64,000 nt of DNA, from positions 475,001 to 539,000 of the forward strand of contig NZ_CP014544.1 of NCBI RefSeq assembly GCF_001586255.1. The letters run 5' to 3'. Of the stretch, positions 11,110 to 26,697 are shown piece after piece. This stretch comes from Zhongshania aliphaticivorans. GTDB lineage: Bacteria; Pseudomonadota; Gammaproteobacteria; Pseudomonadales; Spongiibacteraceae. Each line of letters begins with the position of its first letter. The first letter of the stretch is position 1. Position numbers and translations under genes: made by a program. The notes beneath the pieces are model-generated. The model saw nothing but the letters and a program-made list of their open reading frames with translations, ran no database searches and had not been told where the DNA came from.

Positions 11110-11130
11110 CGGCCTTTTTGGAGGCCGTTT
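11110..11130 (+). terminator. attenuator-like hairpin after rplA
   Basis: CGGCCT / AGGCCG with a TTTTGG loop, followed by TTTTA. A weak intrinsic terminator between rplKA and rplJL-rpoBC; it probably lowers rather than stops read-through. Confidence 0.5.
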
Positions 11131-11139
11131 TATAGGCTT

Positions 11140-11350
11140 TGTGGTCTTTGACAGCTGACCTACTGTGTCAAAAGACAGAGACCATCAAAGACCGTAGGCG
11201 GGGTTTGGGTTATTTAGACTTACCCCTTAATCGATGTGTTGATTCGTCAACGTTTACCGGCATTGGCCTACGCAGATGGTGGAGTGGATTTGTTCTCCAG
11301 CAAATGACTTGAAACCTCGTGTTTTGAGTCTACGGTAAATAACTGACAAA
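11140..11350 (+). promoter_or_regulatory. L10 leader (autogenous control of rplJL-rpoBC)
   Basis: The 286-base gap before rplJ contains pairing characteristic of the L10 leader RNA: CGTAGGC at 11193-11199 with GCCTACG at 11266-11272, the latter followed by CAGATGGTG. Upstream are two competing helices: GGTCTTTGA (11143-11151) with TCAAAGACC (11185-11193), and TTTGACA (11147-11153) with TGTCAAA (11166-11172). They share bases and cannot form together. In E. coli, L10 bound to L7/L12 binds this leader to block rplJ translation. The assignment relies on recognised pairing and position. Confidence 0.7.
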
Positions 11351-11366
11351 TCCAGGAGTTATCCAA

Positions 11367-11894
11367 GTGGCATTAAGACTCGACGACAAGAAAGCGATAG
11401 TAGCTGATGTTAACGAGACTGCTGCGAGTGCATTGTCATTGGTTATTGCTGACGCCCGTGGGTGTTCTGTAGGCCAAATGACTGAGCTCCGCAAATTGGC
11501 GCGGGAATCACAAGTAAGTGTGCGTGTAGTGCGTAACACCCTTGCGAAACTAGCGTTGAAGGGAACTGAATTCGAGTGCGCAGAGTCGGCCTTTAAAGGT
11601 CCTTCTCTGTTAGCTTTCTCGATGGAAGATCCCGGTGCGGCGGCGCGTATCTTCAAAGATTTTGCGAAAGCAAATGCTAAATTTGAAGTAAAAGCACTGG
11701 CAGTCAGTGGCCAATTGATGGGCCCAGATCAGTTAGATGTACTGGCGAAATTGCCGACCCGCGACCAGGCGCTATCTATGTTGATGAGCGTTATGCAAGC
11801 ACCGGCTACGAAACTGGTACGTACACTGAACGAAGTACCCGGAAAATTGGTTCGTACTCTAGCTGCAGTTCGCGAGCAGAAAGAAGCTGCGTAA
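11367..11894 (+). CDS. rplJ: 50S ribosomal protein L10
   Basis: Anchors the L7/L12 stalk to 23S rRNA and, as the L10-L12 complex, regulates its own mRNA. 175 residues, starting at GTG with CAGGAG upstream. The N-terminal globular part begins [12 protein letters not shown] and contains LRVVRNTL-type rRNA-binding residues ([15 protein letters not shown]); the C-terminal helix that binds L12 dimers is at about 130-175. Followed 54 bp later by rplL. Confidence 0.97.
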   Translation: MALRLDDKKAIVADVNETAASALSLVIADARGCSVGQMTELRKLARESQVSVRVVRNTLAKLALKGTEFECAESAFKGPSLLAFSMEDPGAAARIFKDFAKANAKFEVKALAVSGQLMGPDQLDVLAKLPTRDQALSMLMSVMQAPATKLVRTLNEVPGKLVRTLAAVREQKEAA

Positions 11895-11948
11895 GCGCAG
11901 CGTATTAATGGTTTTTCTTTAAGTAATTGACACAGTAGGGAGTTTCAC

Positions 11949-12326
11949 ATGGCTCTGTCACAAGACGATATTTTGAATGCAATCGCTGAAATGAGCGTAA
12001 TGGACGTAGTTGGTCTGATCGAAGCGATGGAAGAGAAGTTTGGCGTTTCTGCTGCTGCGGCTGTTGCCGCTGCACCAGCTGCCGCTGCTGAAGCTGGCGC
12101 TGCCGCTGAAGAGCAGACTGAATTTGACGTAGTTCTGACCGCTGTTGGCGAGAAGAAAGTTAACGTTATCAAAGCAGTCCGCACTATCACTGGTCTGGGT
12201 CTGAAAGAAGCTAAAGAATTAGTAGACGGCGCGCCTTCTACTATTAAAGAAGCTGCTTCTAAGGCTGATGCAGAGACTGCGAAGAAAGAGCTTGAAGAAG
12301 CTGGCGCTAGCGTCGAGCTTAAGTAA
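11949..12326 (+). CDS. rplL: 50S ribosomal protein L7/L12
   Basis: Multi-copy acidic stalk protein that recruits EF-Tu, EF-G and other GTPases. 125 residues, with an N-terminal dimerisation domain (1-33), an alanine-rich hinge at about 35-55 visible as a run of GCT/GCC codons, and a C-terminal domain containing [21 protein letters not shown]. The codon bias is strong, as expected for a very abundant protein. Confidence 0.98.
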   Translation: MALSQDDILNAIAEMSVMDVVGLIEAMEEKFGVSAAAAVAAAPAAAAEAGAAAEEQTEFDVVLTAVGEKKVNVIKAVRTITGLGLKEAKELVDGAPSTIKEAASKADAETAKKELEEAGASVELK

Positions 12327-12364
12327 GTTGCTTGTTGGCCTGCTTGCAGGTCAATCTCAAGCGA

Positions 12365-12393
12365 GGCTGGTGGGTTAATCCCGCCGGCCTTTT
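12365..12393 (+). terminator. rplL-rpoB attenuator hairpin
   Basis: GGCTGGTGGG / CCCGCCGGCC around TTAAT, then TTTT. In E. coli an attenuator at this place sets the ratio of ribosomal protein to RNA polymerase subunit transcription. Two further hairpins follow before rpoB, CGGCAG/CTGCCG (12441-12460) and CCGTCGC/GCGACGG (12472-12490), possible RNase III sites. Confidence 0.7.
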
Positions 12394-12518
12394 GCTGTTA
12401 TTTGAGATATTACAGTCGGTTTCCTTTGGGAGCTGGCTAGCGGCAGGTGAAAAACTGCCGTACTAACGATGCCGTCGCCGGTCGCGACGGGGTCAAGAAA
12501 TGATGCTGGGGAGTACTG

Positions 12519-15500
12519 ATGGCTTACTCGTACACTGAGAAAAAACGTATCCGTAAGGATTTTGGCAAGATGCCGCACGTCATGGACGTGCCCTATCTCC
12601 TTGCGATTCAGCTGGATTCTTACAAGAAGTTCACCCAGCAGGGTGTCCCTGCCGGTGAGCGCGGCGAGTATGGTTTGCACGCCGCATTTAAATCAATATT
12701 CCCGATAGTGAGTTACTCCGGCAATGCAGCGCTGGAGTATGTCGATTACGTACTTGGCGTGCCGGCCTTCGATGTAAATGAGTGCCAGCTGCGCGGCGTA
12801 ACGTATTCTGTGCCGCTGCGAGTCAAAGTTCGTTTGATCATCTATGATCGCGAATCGGCCAACAAAAGCATCAAAGATATTAAAGAACAAGAAGTCTATA
12901 TGGGCGAAATCCCATTAATGACTGAAAACGGTACTTTTGTTATCAATGGTACTGAGCGGGTTATCGTTTCTCAGTTGCACCGCTCACCTGGTGTGTTCTT
13001 CGATCACGACCGTGGCAAAACCCACTCGTCGGGCAAGCTGCTGTACTCAGCGCGGATCATTCCCTACCGTGGCTCTTGGTTGGATTTCGAGTTTGACCCG
13101 AAAGACATGGTGTTTGTGCGTATCGATCGCCGTCGTAAATTGCCGGCCACGATTCTGTTGCGCTCATTGGGTATGACGGCAGAAGAGATTCTTGAACTCT
13201 TCTACGACGTTAACACCTTTAAGGTTGCCAAAAAAGGCGGCTTTACTATTGAGTTGATCGCTGAGCGTCTACGGGGTGAAGTAGCGACTTTTGATATTGC
13301 TGCTAAGAACGGCGAAGTTATCGTTGAGACTGGCCGCCGTATTACTGCCCGCCATATTCGCCAGATTGAAAAGTCAGGCTTGAAAGAGTTAGAAGTACCT
13401 GTTGAGTACTTGGTCGGCCGCGCGCTGGCCAAAGATATTGTCGACAAAAAGACCGGCGAAGTGCTCTTCCCTTGTAATACCTTGATTACTGCGGAAATTC
13501 TTACTGCGCTTGAAGAAGCTGATGTCAAAGAAATCGACACGCTCTACACCAACGAGCTGGATTGCGGACCGTATGTCAGCGATACCTTGCGCGCTGACCC
13601 AACCAATACCCAGTTAGAGGCGTTGGTCGAAATCTACCGCATGATGCGTCCTGGCGAGCCGCCAACCAAAGAGTCTGCAGAGAATTTGTTCCAAAACTTA
13701 TTCTTCTCGCCAGAGCGTTATGACCTGTCTACTGTTGGTCGGATGAAGTTTAACCGCCGCGTCGGTCGCGAAGAGATTTTGGGTGCAGGCACCTTGGACC
13801 AAAGCGACATCATCGCTGTTATGAAAATGCTGGTTGGCATTCGTAACGGTAAGGGCATTGTCGACGATATCGATCACCTCGGTAACCGTCGTATTCGCTC
13901 TGTTGGGGAAATGGCTGAGAACCAATTCCGTGTTGGTCTGGTACGGGTAGAACGCGCTGTTAAAGAGCGTCTGTCTATGGCGGAAAGTGAAGGCCTGATG
14001 CCTCAGGACTTGATCAATGCCAAGCCGGTTGCCGCTGCTGTAAAAGAGTTCTTTGGCTCGTCACAGCTGTCGCAGTTTATGGACCAAAACAACCCGCTGT
14101 CAGAAATCACCCACAAGCGTCGTGTTTCTGCGCTTGGGCCCGGCGGTCTGACCCGCGAGCGCGCTGGCTTTGAAGTCCGCGACGTTCACCCGACGCACTA
14201 CGGCCGGGTATGCCCTATTGAAACGCCAGAAGGACCAAACATTGGTCTGATTAACTCATTGGCGACCTATGCGCGTACCAATGAGTATGGTTTCCTTGAA
14301 AGCCCTTACCGCAAAGTTAAAGACGGTAAAGTAAGCGACGACATCGAGTATTTGTCGGCAATCAATGAAGCTGAGGAAGTTATCGCTCAGGCCTCAGCGG
14401 TCATGAACGAAAAAGGCGAGCTGACCGACGAAATGGTTGCGGTTCGTCACATGAACGAATTTACGGTAATGCCACCGGAAAAAGTAACCTACATGGACGT
14501 TTCGCCCAAGCAGGTTGTTTCGGTAGCGGCGTCTTTGATTCCGTTCTTAGAGCACGATGATGCTAACCGCGCCTTGATGGGTTCGAACATGCAGCGCCAG
14601 GCTGTGCCGACGCTCAAGGCCGATAAGCCTTTAGTCGGTACTGGTTTTGAACGCTATGTGGCGTCTGACTCCGGTGTGTGTGTGGTTGCTCGCCGCGGCG
14701 GTGTAATTGATAGCGTTGACTCTTCACGTATCGTTGTTCGTGTTAACAACGACGAAGTGCAGCCTGGTCAGCCACCGGTAGATATTTACAACCTGACTAA
14801 ATACACCCGTTCTAACCAGAACACCTGTATTAATCAGCGTCCAATTGTAAGTGAAGGTCACGACGTTGTGCGTGGCGACATTCTGGCCGATGGCCCGTCT
14901 GTTGATATGGGTGAGCTGGCACTAGGTCAGAACATGCGTATCGCGTTTATGCCTTGGAACGGTTACAACTTCGAGGATTCGATCCTTGTCTCTGAGCGCG
15001 TGGTGAAAGAAGATCGCTTCACTACCATTCATATTCAAGAATTGACCTGTATTGCCCGCGACACCAAATTGGGTTCAGAGGAAATCTCTGCAGATATTCC
15101 CAATGTTGGCGAAGGCGCGCTGGCGAGTCTCGACGAGTCCGGTATCGTGTATATCGGTGCTGAAGTCGGTCCCGGCGATATTCTGGTTGGTAAGGTTACG
15201 CCTAAAGGCGAAACCCAGTTAACGCCAGAAGAAAAATTACTACGTGCTATTTTTGGTGAGAAAGCCTCCGACGTTAAAGATACTTCCCTGCGTGTGCCTA
15301 CTAGCACCAAGGGTACTGTTATCGACGTTCAGGTTTTCACCCGCGACGGTCTTGAAAAAGACAAGCGCGCACTGGAAATTGAAAAAATGCAGCTCGACCA
15401 GTTCCGTAAGGATCTGAACGAAGAGTACCGCATTGTCGAAGAAGCGACCTTTGCGCGTTTGTCTACGGCCTTAGATGGTCAGGCGATCCTAAGTGGTCCC

Positions 15501-16595
15501 GGCATGAAGAAGGGCGATGTCCTGACCGCTGCTGGCTTGGCTGAGATTAAGACTGACGATTGGTTCAAGTTGCGTCTGGCTGACGAGACCTTGAATGCCG
15601 CACTGGAAGACGCCGACAAGCAGCTGGTTGCGCATCGCAAAACTTTGGAAGAGCGTTTTGAAGATAAACGCCGCAAGCTGACGACTGGCGACGATTTGGC
15701 GCCGGGCGTACTGAAAATAGTTAAGGTTTACTTGGCTATCAAACGTCGCATTCAGCCAGGTGATAAAATGGCTGGTCGTCACGGTAACAAGGGTGTTATC
15801 TCGGTCATTATGCCTGTTGAAGACATGCCTTTTGACGAAAACGGCGAGCCGGTCGATATCGTCTTGAACCCACTGGGTGTACCGTCGCGGATGAACGTAG
15901 GTCAGGTTCTTGAGACTCACCTTGGCCTCGCGGCGAAAGGTTTGGGTAGCAAGATTGACGCAATGATTCGTGAACAGCGTCAAATTGCCGATGTTCGTAA
16001 GTTCCTGGGCGAAATCTACAACGATGGCGCAGGTCGTCACGAAGATCTCGACAGCTTCAGCGATGAAGCGATTATGGATCTTGCCAAGAACCTCCGTGGC
16101 GGTGTGCCAATGGCAACTCAGGTATTCGACGGTGCTAACGAGGCAGAAATTAAAAGTCTGCTACGCTTAGCAGGTCTGCCAGACAGCGGTCAGTTGAAGC
16201 TGTGTGACGGTCGTACCGGTCTGGAATTCGATCGCCCGGTTACTGTCGGCTATATGTACATGCTCAAGTTGAACCACTTGGTTGATGACAAGATGCATGC
16301 GCGTTCTACTGGTTCGTACAGCTTGGTTACCCAGCAGCCATTGGGTGGTAAAGCTCAGTTCGGTGGGCAGCGCTTCGGGGAGATGGAAGTGTGGGCACTA
16401 GAAGCTTACGGTGCCGCCTATACCCTGCAGGAAATGCTAACGGTGAAGTCGGACGACGTAAACGGTCGTACCAAGATGTACAAAAATATTGTTGATGGTG
16501 ATCAGAGCATGGAGCCGGGTATGCCCGAGTCTTTCAATGTATTGGTCAAAGAGATCCGCTCACTCGGTATTAATATCGAGCTGGACACGGAATAA
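12519..16595 (+). CDS. rpoB: DNA-directed RNA polymerase subunit beta
   Basis: Forms one pincer of RNA polymerase and much of the active-site cleft. 1,358 residues, slightly above the E. coli 1,342. The rifampicin pocket spans about residues 513-545 with D522, H532 and S537 equal to the susceptible D516, H526 and S531 of E. coli. The C terminus ([18 protein letters not shown]) is canonical. Start ATG gives [17 protein letters not shown]. It is transcribed with rplJL and with rpoC 80 bp downstream. Confidence 0.99.
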   Translation: MAYSYTEKKRIRKDFGKMPHVMDVPYLLAIQLDSYKKFTQQGVPAGERGEYGLHAAFKSIFPIVSYSGNAALEYVDYVLGVPAFDVNECQLRGVTYSVPLRVKVRLIIYDRESANKSIKDIKEQEVYMGEIPLMTENGTFVINGTERVIVSQLHRSPGVFFDHDRGKTHSSGKLLYSARIIPYRGSWLDFEFDPKDMVFVRIDRRRKLPATILLRSLGMTAEEILELFYDVNTFKVAKKGGFTIELIAERLRGEVATFDIAAKNGEVIVETGRRITARHIRQIEKSGLKELEVPVEYLVGRALAKDIVDKKTGEVLFPCNTLITAEILTALEEADVKEIDTLYTNELDCGPYVSDTLRADPTNTQLEALVEIYRMMRPGEPPTKESAENLFQNLFFSPERYDLSTVGRMKFNRRVGREEILGAGTLDQSDIIAVMKMLVGIRNGKGIVDDIDHLGNRRIRSVGEMAENQFRVGLVRVERAVKERLSMAESEGLMPQDLINAKPVAAAVKEFFGSSQLSQFMDQNNPLSEITHKRRVSALGPGGLTRERAGFEVRDVHPTHYGRVCPIETPEGPNIGLINSLATYARTNEYGFLESPYRKVKDGKVSDDIEYLSAINEAEEVIAQASAVMNEKGELTDEMVAVRHMNEFTVMPPEKVTYMDVSPKQVVSVAASLIPFLEHDDANRALMGSNMQRQAVPTLKADKPLVGTGFERYVASDSGVCVVARRGGVIDSVDSSRIVVRVNNDEVQPGQPPVDIYNLTKYTRSNQNTCINQRPIVSEGHDVVRGDILADGPSVDMGELALGQNMRIAFMPWNGYNFEDSILVSERVVKEDRFTTIHIQELTCIARDTKLGSEEISADIPNVGEGALASLDESGIVYIGAEVGPGDILVGKVTPKGETQLTPEEKLLRAIFGEKASDVKDTSLRVPTSTKGTVIDVQVFTRDGLEKDKRALEIEKMQLDQFRKDLNEEYRIVEEATFARLSTALDGQAILSGPGMKKGDVLTAAGLAEIKTDDWFKLRLADETLNAALEDADKQLVAHRKTLEERFEDKRRKLTTGDDLAPGVLKIVKVYLAIKRRIQPGDKMAGRHGNKGVISVIMPVEDMPFDENGEPVDIVLNPLGVPSRMNVGQVLETHLGLAAKGLGSKIDAMIREQRQIADVRKFLGEIYNDGAGRHEDLDSFSDEAIMDLAKNLRGGVPMATQVFDGANEAEIKSLLRLAGLPDSGQLKLCDGRTGLEFDRPVTVGYMYMLKLNHLVDDKMHARSTGSYSLVTQQPLGGKAQFGGQRFGEMEVWALEAYGAAYTLQEMLTVKSDDVNGRTKMYKNIVDGDQSMEPGMPESFNVLVKEIRSLGINIELDTE

Positions 16596-16675
16596 GTATC
16601 AACAACGAGATGGCAAGGGGTGCCGCTACAGCTTTGTAGCGGGCACCTGTTGAATACCCTTGCGGAGGAACGGCC

Positions 16676-20887
<4,212 letters not shown>

Positions 20888-20910
20888 GTAAATTTGACTA
20901 CTTGACGGGA

Positions 20911-20948
20911 GTGGAGTGCGTCTTTAGAATTCGCGCTCCACTTTTTTT
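20911..20948 (+). terminator. terminator after rpoC
   Basis: GTGGAGTGCG / CGCGCTCCAC (one G-U pair) around an 11-base loop, then seven T. It separates the rpoBC transcript from the str operon. Confidence 0.88.
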
Positions 20949-21024
20949 ATAAGCTGCCGGTGGTTTCGGCAGTTGGTCGGCCAGTGCATTGGTGCCCTGG
21001 TCTTTAGTTTTTTGGAGTTTATGA

Positions 21025-21399
21025 ATGGCAACGATCAACCAGTTGGTTCGTCAGCCGAGAAAGCGTAAAGCGGCTAAAAGTGACGTTCCTGCATTGCAGG
21101 CATGTCCACAGCGTCGCGGCGTATGTACTCGTGTTTACACCACTACCCCGAAAAAGCCTAACTCGGCACTGCGTAAAGTATGTCGTGTGCGTTTGACTAA
21201 CGGCTTTGAAGTTTCATCTTACATCGGTGGTGAAGGCCACAACCTGCAGGAGCACAGCGTAGTGCTGATCCGCGGCGGCCGTGTAAAGGATTTGCCAGGT
21301 GTGCGTTACCACACTGTTCGCGGCAGCCTAGATACATCCGGTGTTAACAACCGTAAGCAAGCTCGTTCTAAATACGGTACTAAGCGTCCTAAGTCGTAA
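21025..21399 (+). CDS. rpsL: 30S ribosomal protein S12
   Basis: Lines the decoding centre and controls accuracy; first gene of the str operon. 124 residues. The streptomycin-related lysines are intact, in [12 protein letters not shown] and [12 protein letters not shown], so the sequence predicts a susceptible, wild-type-accuracy ribosome. Start ATG after TTTGGAG. Confidence 0.98.
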   Translation: MATINQLVRQPRKRKAAKSDVPALQACPQRRGVCTRVYTTTPKKPNSALRKVCRVRLTNGFEVSSYIGGEGHNLQEHSVVLIRGGRVKDLPGVRYHTVRGSLDTSGVNNRKQARSKYGTKRPKS

Positions 21400-21509
21400 T
21401 TCGATTTAACGCTACTTAAACAGACCTTAAGTAAGGCCAAACCATCGTCTCATCGCTGTAAGGGCGGCCCGGTGTTTGGATTTACCTGAAGACAAAGGAA
21501 GATAGAGAT

Positions 21510-21980
21510 ATGCCAAGAAGACGCGTCGCCGCTAAGCGAGAAATACTGCCAGATCCAAAATTTGGCAACCTGACCCTGGCCAAGTTTATGAACCATGTAA
21601 TGGTCAGTGGTAAAAAATCAGTTGCAGAGCGCATCGTATATGGAGCTTTGGACTTGGTTAAAGAGCGCCTGAATACTGACCCACTAGAGGCTTTCGACAC
21701 TGCCCTAGAAAATATCGCACCTATGGTCGAGGTTAAGTCTCGCCGTGTTGGTGGTGCTACGTATCAGGTGCCTGTAGAGGTTCGTCCTAGCCGTCGTACT
21801 GCTTTGGCAATGCGTTGGTTGGTTGACTACTCTCGTGGCCGTGGCGAGAAATCTATGCGTCAGCGTTTGGCTGGTGAGATTATCGATGCATCGCAGGGCA
21901 AGGGCTCTGCAGTTAAGAAGCGTGAAGACGTGCATCGCATGGCTGAAGCTAACAAAGCGTTCTCCCATTACCGCTTCTAA
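21510..21980 (+). CDS. rpsG: 30S ribosomal protein S7
   Basis: Nucleates assembly of the 30S head and contacts E-site tRNA. 156 residues, starting [19 protein letters not shown] and containing [15 protein letters not shown] and [15 protein letters not shown]. In E. coli, S7 represses the str operon by binding the rpsL-rpsG gap; here that gap is 110 bp and may serve the same role. Confidence 0.98.
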   Translation: MPRRRVAAKREILPDPKFGNLTLAKFMNHVMVSGKKSVAERIVYGALDLVKERLNTDPLEAFDTALENIAPMVEVKSRRVGGATYQVPVEVRPSRRTALAMRWLVDYSRGRGEKSMRQRLAGEIIDASQGKGSAVKKREDVHRMAEANKAFSHYRF

Positions 21981-22013
21981 GAAGTTACACCAGAGTTTAA
22001 ATGGGGAAGCATA

Positions 22014-24122
22014 GTGGCACGTAAAACGCCTATCTCAAGATATCGCAATATTGGTATCTGTGCCCACGTTGACGCGGGCAAGACGACGACGACAGAGCGG
22101 GTGTTGTTCTATACCGGTATGTCGCACAAGATCGGCGAAGTTCATGATGGCGCTGCGACGATGGATTGGATGGCTCAGGAGCAGGAGCGTGGTATTACAA
22201 TCACCTCTGCTGCGACCACCTGTTTTTGGTCTGGCATGCAGCAGCAGTTTGAGCAGCATCGCATCAATATCATCGATACCCCGGGGCACGTTGACTTCAC
22301 CATAGAAGTTGAGCGGTCGCTACGGGTGCTCGATGGTGCTGTGGTGGTTTTGTGCGGTTCGTCTGGTGTGCAACCTCAAACCGAAACTGTTTGGCGCCAA
22401 GCTAATAAGTATGAAGTGCCGCGTTTGGTCTTTGTGAACAAAATGGACCGAATGGGCGCTAATTTTACTCGGGTTGTTGAGCAGTTGCGTACCCGCTTGG
22501 GTGCGGTCGCAGTGCCAATGCAGATGACGATCGGTAGCGAAGAAGAGTTTCGCGGCGTCGTTGATCTCATCAAAATGAAAGCCATTATCTGGAATGAAGC
22601 TGATCAGGGTATGACCTTCGACTATGAAGAGATTCCTGCTGAGATGTTGTCTGCGTGTGAAAAAATGCGCGAGTACATGATCGAGGCTGCTGCTGAAGCG
22701 ACAGACGAGATGATGGAAAAATATCTTGAAGGTGGTGAGCTAAGCGAGGAAGAGATCAAGGCCGGTATTCGCAAGCGTACCTTGGCTAACGAAATCATTC
22801 CGGTGTTTGGTGGTTCGGCCTTTAAAAATAAAGGTGTTCAGGCAATGCTTGATGCCGTCGTTGAGTATATGCCTTCGCCGACCGAAGTTAAGGCCATTGA
22901 AGGTACGCTCGACGATAAGAACGAAACGCTCGCTACCCGCGAAGCAGATGATAATGCGCCTTTTTCGGCATTGGCATTTAAAATCGCGACTGATCCCTTT
23001 GTGGGCACCCTGACTTTCTTTCGGGTTTATTCTGGAAAGTTGGAAAGCGGAACTGCCATCGTTAATTCGGTAAAGGGTAAGAAAGAGCGTGTCGGTCGTA
23101 TGGTGCAGATGCACGCAAACGACCGTCAAGAGATTAAAGAAGTCTGGGCGGGTGATATTGCTGCGGCCATCGGCTTGAAGGACGTGACGACCGGAGACAC
23201 GCTGTGTGATCCGAATAATGTCATTGTGCTGGAGCGCATGGAGTTTCCTGAGCCGGTAATATCGGTGGCAGTGGAACCGCGGTCTCAGGCGGATCAGGAA
23301 AAAATGGGTATTGCCTTGGGTAAGTTGGCCCAGGAAGATCCGTCTTTCCGGGTCAAAACTGACGAAGAAACCGGTCAGTGTATTATCTCTGGTATGGGTG
23401 AGTTGCACCTCGATATCCTTGTCGACCGTATGCGTCGCGAGTTTAGTGTTGAGGCGAATATTGGTAAGCCGCAAGTAGCCTACCGCGAGGCGATTCGCAA
23501 TACCTGTGAGATTGAGGGTAAGTTTGTACGTCAGTCTGGTGGTCGTGGTCAGTTTGGTCACGTCTGGATTCGTTTTGAGCCAGGTGAAGATTCAAATGCC
23601 GAAGGACTTGAATTTGTCAGCGAGATTGTTGGTGGTGTGGTTCCTAAGGAGTACATCCCTGCAATTGAAAAAGGTATTGCTGAGCAAATGCAAAATGGCG
23701 TGTTAGCTGGATATCCCTTGTTGGGGCTTAAGGCGACCGCATTTGATGGCTCATACCATGACGTAGACTCTAATGAAATGGCGTTTAAGGTTGCCGCCTC
23801 TATGGCGACAAAACGGCTCGCTCAAGAGGGCGGTGCGGTCTTGCTTGAACCCATTATGAAAGTAGAGATTGTTACCCCTGAGGCAAACATGGGTGACGTC
23901 GTTGGCGATCTAAACCGTCGTCGCGGCATAATCTTGGGCATGGATGAATGTCTGTCTGGCAAGGTTATTAATGCCGAGGTACCACTGGCAGAGATGTTCG
24001 GTTATGCAACCGATTTGCGCAGTGCGACCCAGGGGCGGGCGACATTTACGATGGAATTCGAAAAGTATTTTGAAGCGCCGCGTAACGTTACCGAAGAAAT
24101 CATGGCTAAAAACAGAGCTTAA
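22014..24122 (+). CDS. fusA: elongation factor G
   Basis: GTPase that drives translocation on the ribosome and, with RRF, recycling. 702 residues, GTG start giving [15 protein letters not shown]. Motifs: AHVDAGKTT (P loop), the switch I RGITI region, DTPGHVDF and NKMDR. Domain IV contains [15 protein letters not shown]. This is the canonical str-operon copy between rpsG and tufA, 33 and 30 bp from them. Confidence 0.98.
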   Translation: MARKTPISRYRNIGICAHVDAGKTTTTERVLFYTGMSHKIGEVHDGAATMDWMAQEQERGITITSAATTCFWSGMQQQFEQHRINIIDTPGHVDFTIEVERSLRVLDGAVVVLCGSSGVQPQTETVWRQANKYEVPRLVFVNKMDRMGANFTRVVEQLRTRLGAVAVPMQMTIGSEEEFRGVVDLIKMKAIIWNEADQGMTFDYEEIPAEMLSACEKMREYMIEAAAEATDEMMEKYLEGGELSEEEIKAGIRKRTLANEIIPVFGGSAFKNKGVQAMLDAVVEYMPSPTEVKAIEGTLDDKNETLATREADDNAPFSALAFKIATDPFVGTLTFFRVYSGKLESGTAIVNSVKGKKERVGRMVQMHANDRQEIKEVWAGDIAAAIGLKDVTTGDTLCDPNNVIVLERMEFPEPVISVAVEPRSQADQEKMGIALGKLAQEDPSFRVKTDEETGQCIISGMGELHLDILVDRMRREFSVEANIGKPQVAYREAIRNTCEIEGKFVRQSGGRGQFGHVWIRFEPGEDSNAEGLEFVSEIVGGVVPKEYIPAIEKGIAEQMQNGVLAGYPLLGLKATAFDGSYHDVDSNEMAFKVAASMATKRLAQEGGAVLLEPIMKVEIVTPEANMGDVVGDLNRRRGIILGMDECLSGKVINAEVPLAEMFGYATDLRSATQGRATFTMEFEKYFEAPRNVTEEIMAKNRA

Positions 24123-24152
24123 TTTTTAAAACCTTTATGCGAGGAATATATT

Positions 24153-25376
24153 GTGGCTAAGGAAAAGTTTGAACGTAATAAGCCCCACTTGAACGTGGGC
24201 ACCATCGGTCACGTTGACCATGGTAAAACCACGCTGACTGCAGCACTGACCCGTGTATGTGCGGAAGTGTATGGCGGTAAGGCAGTGGCGTTTGATGGTA
24301 TCGACAATGCACCTGAAGAGCGTGCACGTGGTATCACCATTGCGACCTCTCACGTCGAGTATGATTCATCTACTCGTCACTACGCGCACGTTGACTGCCC
24401 AGGTCACGCCGATTATGTAAAAAACATGATCACCGGTGCTGCGCAGATGGATGGCGCGATCCTGGTATGTGGCGCCACTGACGGCCCAATGCCTCAGACG
24501 CGCGAGCACATCCTGCTGTCACGTCAGGTTGGCGTACCTTATATCGTAGTATTCCTGAACAAAGCTGACCTGCTGGCTGAAGATTGCGGCGGCGTGGGCA
24601 GTGAAGAATACAATGAAATGCTGGAGTTGGTTGAGATGGAGCTGCGTGAGCTGCTTGATCTGTACGAATTCCCCGGTGACGATACCCCGATTATTGCGGG
24701 TTCTGCACTGATGGCATTGAATGGCCAGGACGATAACGAACTGGGCACCACTGCCGTTAAGAAATTGATCGAGGCCTTGGATTCTTATATTCCACAGCCT
24801 GAGCGTGCAGTTGACCTGCCGTTCCTGATGCCGATTGAAGACGTATTCTCTATCTCTGGTCGCGGTACAGTGGTAACTGGCCGTATCGAGCGTGGCATTC
24901 TGCGCACCGGTGATGAGATAGCGATCATTGGTATTCACGACACCACCAAGACTGTATGTACTGGTGTTGAAATGTTCCGCAAGCTGCTTGATGAAGGTCG
25001 CGCTGGTGAGAACGTAGGTGTGTTGTTGCGTGGTACTAAGCGCGACGACGTAGAGCGTGGTCAAGTACTGGCTAAGCCCGGTTCAATCACGCCTCACACT
25101 CGTTTCGAAGGTGAAGTATACGTACTGTCCAAAGAAGAGGGTGGCCGTCACACGCCGTTCTTTAAAGGCTACCGTCCTCAGTTCTACTTCCGTACCACGG
25201 ACGTGACTGGTGCTTGTGAGCTGCCGGAAGGTACTGAAATGGTTATGCCTGGCGACAACGTGAAGATGGACGTAACTTTGATTGCGCCAATCGCGATGGA
25301 AGAAGGTCTGCGTTTTGCAATTCGTGAAGGTGGCCGTACTGTAGGCGCCGGCGTTGTTGCTAAAATCGTAGAATAA
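24153..25376 (+). CDS. tufA: elongation factor Tu, second copy
   Basis: Same 407-residue protein as the copy at 7488, in the str operon 30 bp after fusA. It starts at GTG (with GAGGAA upstream), whereas the other copy starts at ATG. Nine base differences were found by eye, at the start codon, the second codon and seven silent positions. Such near identity over 16.7 kb distance is characteristic of ongoing gene conversion between tuf genes. Domains and motifs are intact. Confidence 0.98.
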   Translation: MAKEKFERNKPHLNVGTIGHVDHGKTTLTAALTRVCAEVYGGKAVAFDGIDNAPEERARGITIATSHVEYDSSTRHYAHVDCPGHADYVKNMITGAAQMDGAILVCGATDGPMPQTREHILLSRQVGVPYIVVFLNKADLLAEDCGGVGSEEYNEMLELVEMELRELLDLYEFPGDDTPIIAGSALMALNGQDDNELGTTAVKKLIEALDSYIPQPERAVDLPFLMPIEDVFSISGRGTVVTGRIERGILRTGDEIAIIGIHDTTKTVCTGVEMFRKLLDEGRAGENVGVLLRGTKRDDVERGQVLAKPGSITPHTRFEGEVYVLSKEEGGRHTPFFKGYRPQFYFRTTDVTGACELPEGTEMVMPGDNVKMDVTLIAPIAMEEGLRFAIREGGRTVGAGVVAKIVE

Positions 25377-25378
25377 GC
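24159..25378 (+). repeat. tuf direct repeat, copy 2
   Basis: Partner of 7494-8713. Recombination between the two direct repeats could delete or duplicate the essential 16.7 kb between them, so only conversion outcomes are expected to persist. Confidence 0.9.
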
Positions 25379-25405
25379 ATTACCGCTAAGGCGGTATTTG
25401 TTTGG

Positions 25406-25432
25406 GAAAGGGAGGTTTTGCCTCCCTTTCTT
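25406..25432 (+). terminator. hairpin after tufA
   Basis: GAAAGGGAGG / CCTCCCTTTC around TTTTG, followed by only a weak T run (TTAGTTGTT). Probably the str-operon terminator, partial. A smaller hairpin TACCGC/GCGGTA at 25381-25396 precedes it. Confidence 0.6.
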
Positions 25433-25609
25433 AGTTGTTCACCGGTAATTTTGCCGGCTTTGTAATTAGTTGTGGTTTGCGTAGAGAAATGATTGGATAT
25501 TGTGTTGACAATGTCTGGGTATATCTTTAACATTCCGCTTCCTTTTTTCGGGTTACCTCGGCGACAAATGGCGAGGGTCCGGATTTATTCGGGATGGGAG
25601 TTTGATCAG
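25433..25609 (+). promoter_or_regulatory. S10 operon leader
   Basis: The untranslated region before rpsJ. In enterobacteria and relatives L4 binds this leader to attenuate the S10 operon. A hairpin CCGG / CCGG around TAATTTTG is visible near 25442-25457 and a GGGAG Shine-Dalgarno at 25596-25600. I could not recognise the L4 hairpin itself. An open frame running through here is an artefact of upstream extension. Confidence 0.35.
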
Positions 25610-25921
25610 GTGCAGAACCAACGGATAAGAATTCGTTTAAAAGCTTTTGATCACCGCCTCATTGATGCGTCTACGCAAGAGATTGTGGACACTGCAAAAC
25701 GTACTGGTGCTCAGGTTAGAGGTCCAATTCCTCTGCCAACGCGCAAAGAGCGTTTTACAATCCTGGTCTCTCCACATGTAAACAAGGATGCGCGTGATCA
25801 GTATGAGATCCGCACCCATAAGCGCATGTTGGACATCGTAGAGCCTACAGAAAAAACTGTAGACGCGCTGATGAAGTTAGATTTGGCGGCTGGTGTAGAA
25901 GTTCAAATTAGCCTCGGCTAA
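25610..25921 (+). CDS. rpsJ: 30S ribosomal protein S10
   Basis: 30S head protein that also partners NusB in antitermination and NusG in transcription-translation coupling. GTG at 25610 (giving [15 protein letters not shown]) with GGGAG nine bases before yields 103 residues, exactly the family length; the upstream in-frame extension to 142 residues has no family similarity. The loop [20 protein letters not shown] is canonical. First gene of the S10 operon. Confidence 0.96.
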   Translation: MQNQRIRIRLKAFDHRLIDASTQEIVDTAKRTGAQVRGPIPLPTRKERFTILVSPHVNKDARDQYEIRTHKRMLDIVEPTEKTVDALMKLDLAAGVEVQISLG

Positions 25922-26041
25922 AAACAAGTAAACACTGAATATTTTTTTCAGACCCGCTCGGGGGCTGGCCCTGGGTTGTGTAACGCGTGTTAAAGCGCGG
26001 CCATAGAGGGTGTTAGCCCCGTACACTGAGAGGTTGGAGCA

Positions 26042-26686
26042 ATGACTATAGGTTTGGTCGGTCGTAAAAGCGGCATGACGCGCGTTTTTACAGAAGACGG
26101 TATTTCTATTCCGGTAACCGTGATTGAGGTTGATCCTAATCGCGTTACTCGTGTCAAGGCAGATGATGTCGATGGCTATCGGGCAATCCAGATTACTACT
26201 GGCGCTCGCAAAGCATCGCGTATCCCTAAAGCAGAAGCAGGTCACTTTGCAAAAGCCGGAGTTGAGGCTGGTCGTGGTTTGTGGGAGTTTCGTTTGGAGC
26301 AGGGCGAAGAAGCCCCTGAAGTTGGTGTTGAGCTAACTGTTACTGCATTCGAAGCGGGCCAAAAGGTTGATGTCACTGGTCAGTCTAAAGGTAAGGGTTT
26401 TCAGGGCGGTATAAAGCGCTGGAACTTTGCCATGCAAGACGCAACTCATGGTAACTCTTTGTCTCACCGTTCTAACGGCTCAATTGGTCAGTGTCAAACG
26501 CCTGGTCGAGTTTTTAAGGGCAAGAAGATGTCGGGTCATATGGGTGCTGAGCGCGTAACGGTTCAGACTCTTGAGGTTGTTCGTGTGGACGCTGAACGCA
26601 ACTTGATTTTGGTCAAGGGTGCGGTTCCAGGTGCTCCAGGTGGTGATGTATTCGTACGTCCTGCTGTAAAAGCTAAAAAATCCTAG
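26042..26686 (+). CDS. rplC: 50S ribosomal protein L3
   Basis: Early assembly protein whose loop approaches the peptidyl-transferase centre. 214 residues, starting [16 protein letters not shown]. The loop contains [20 protein letters not shown] with the glutamine that PrmB methylates in relatives. It is preceded by a 120-bp gap after rpsJ and followed 11 bp later by rplD. Confidence 0.98.
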   Translation: MTIGLVGRKSGMTRVFTEDGISIPVTVIEVDPNRVTRVKADDVDGYRAIQITTGARKASRIPKAEAGHFAKAGVEAGRGLWEFRLEQGEEAPEVGVELTVTAFEAGQKVDVTGQSKGKGFQGGIKRWNFAMQDATHGNSLSHRSNGSIGQCQTPGRVFKGKKMSGHMGAERVTVQTLEVVRVDAERNLILVKGAVPGAPGGDVFVRPAVKAKKS

Positions 26687-26697
26687 GGGGCGATGCA

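Noticed and set aside
11148-11153. Perfect TTGACA before rplJ taken as a -35 box
   Set aside because: No -10 at 16-18 bp; the bases belong to hairpins of the L10 leader.
13900-14200. Rifampicin or streptomycin resistance changes in rpoB/rpsL
   Set aside because: D522, H532, S537 of RpoB and both key lysines of RpsL are wild type.
25493-25609. N-terminal extension of rpsJ
   Set aside because: S10 proteins are about 103 residues; the GTG at 25610 has a good Shine-Dalgarno and the extension has no homology that I recognise.
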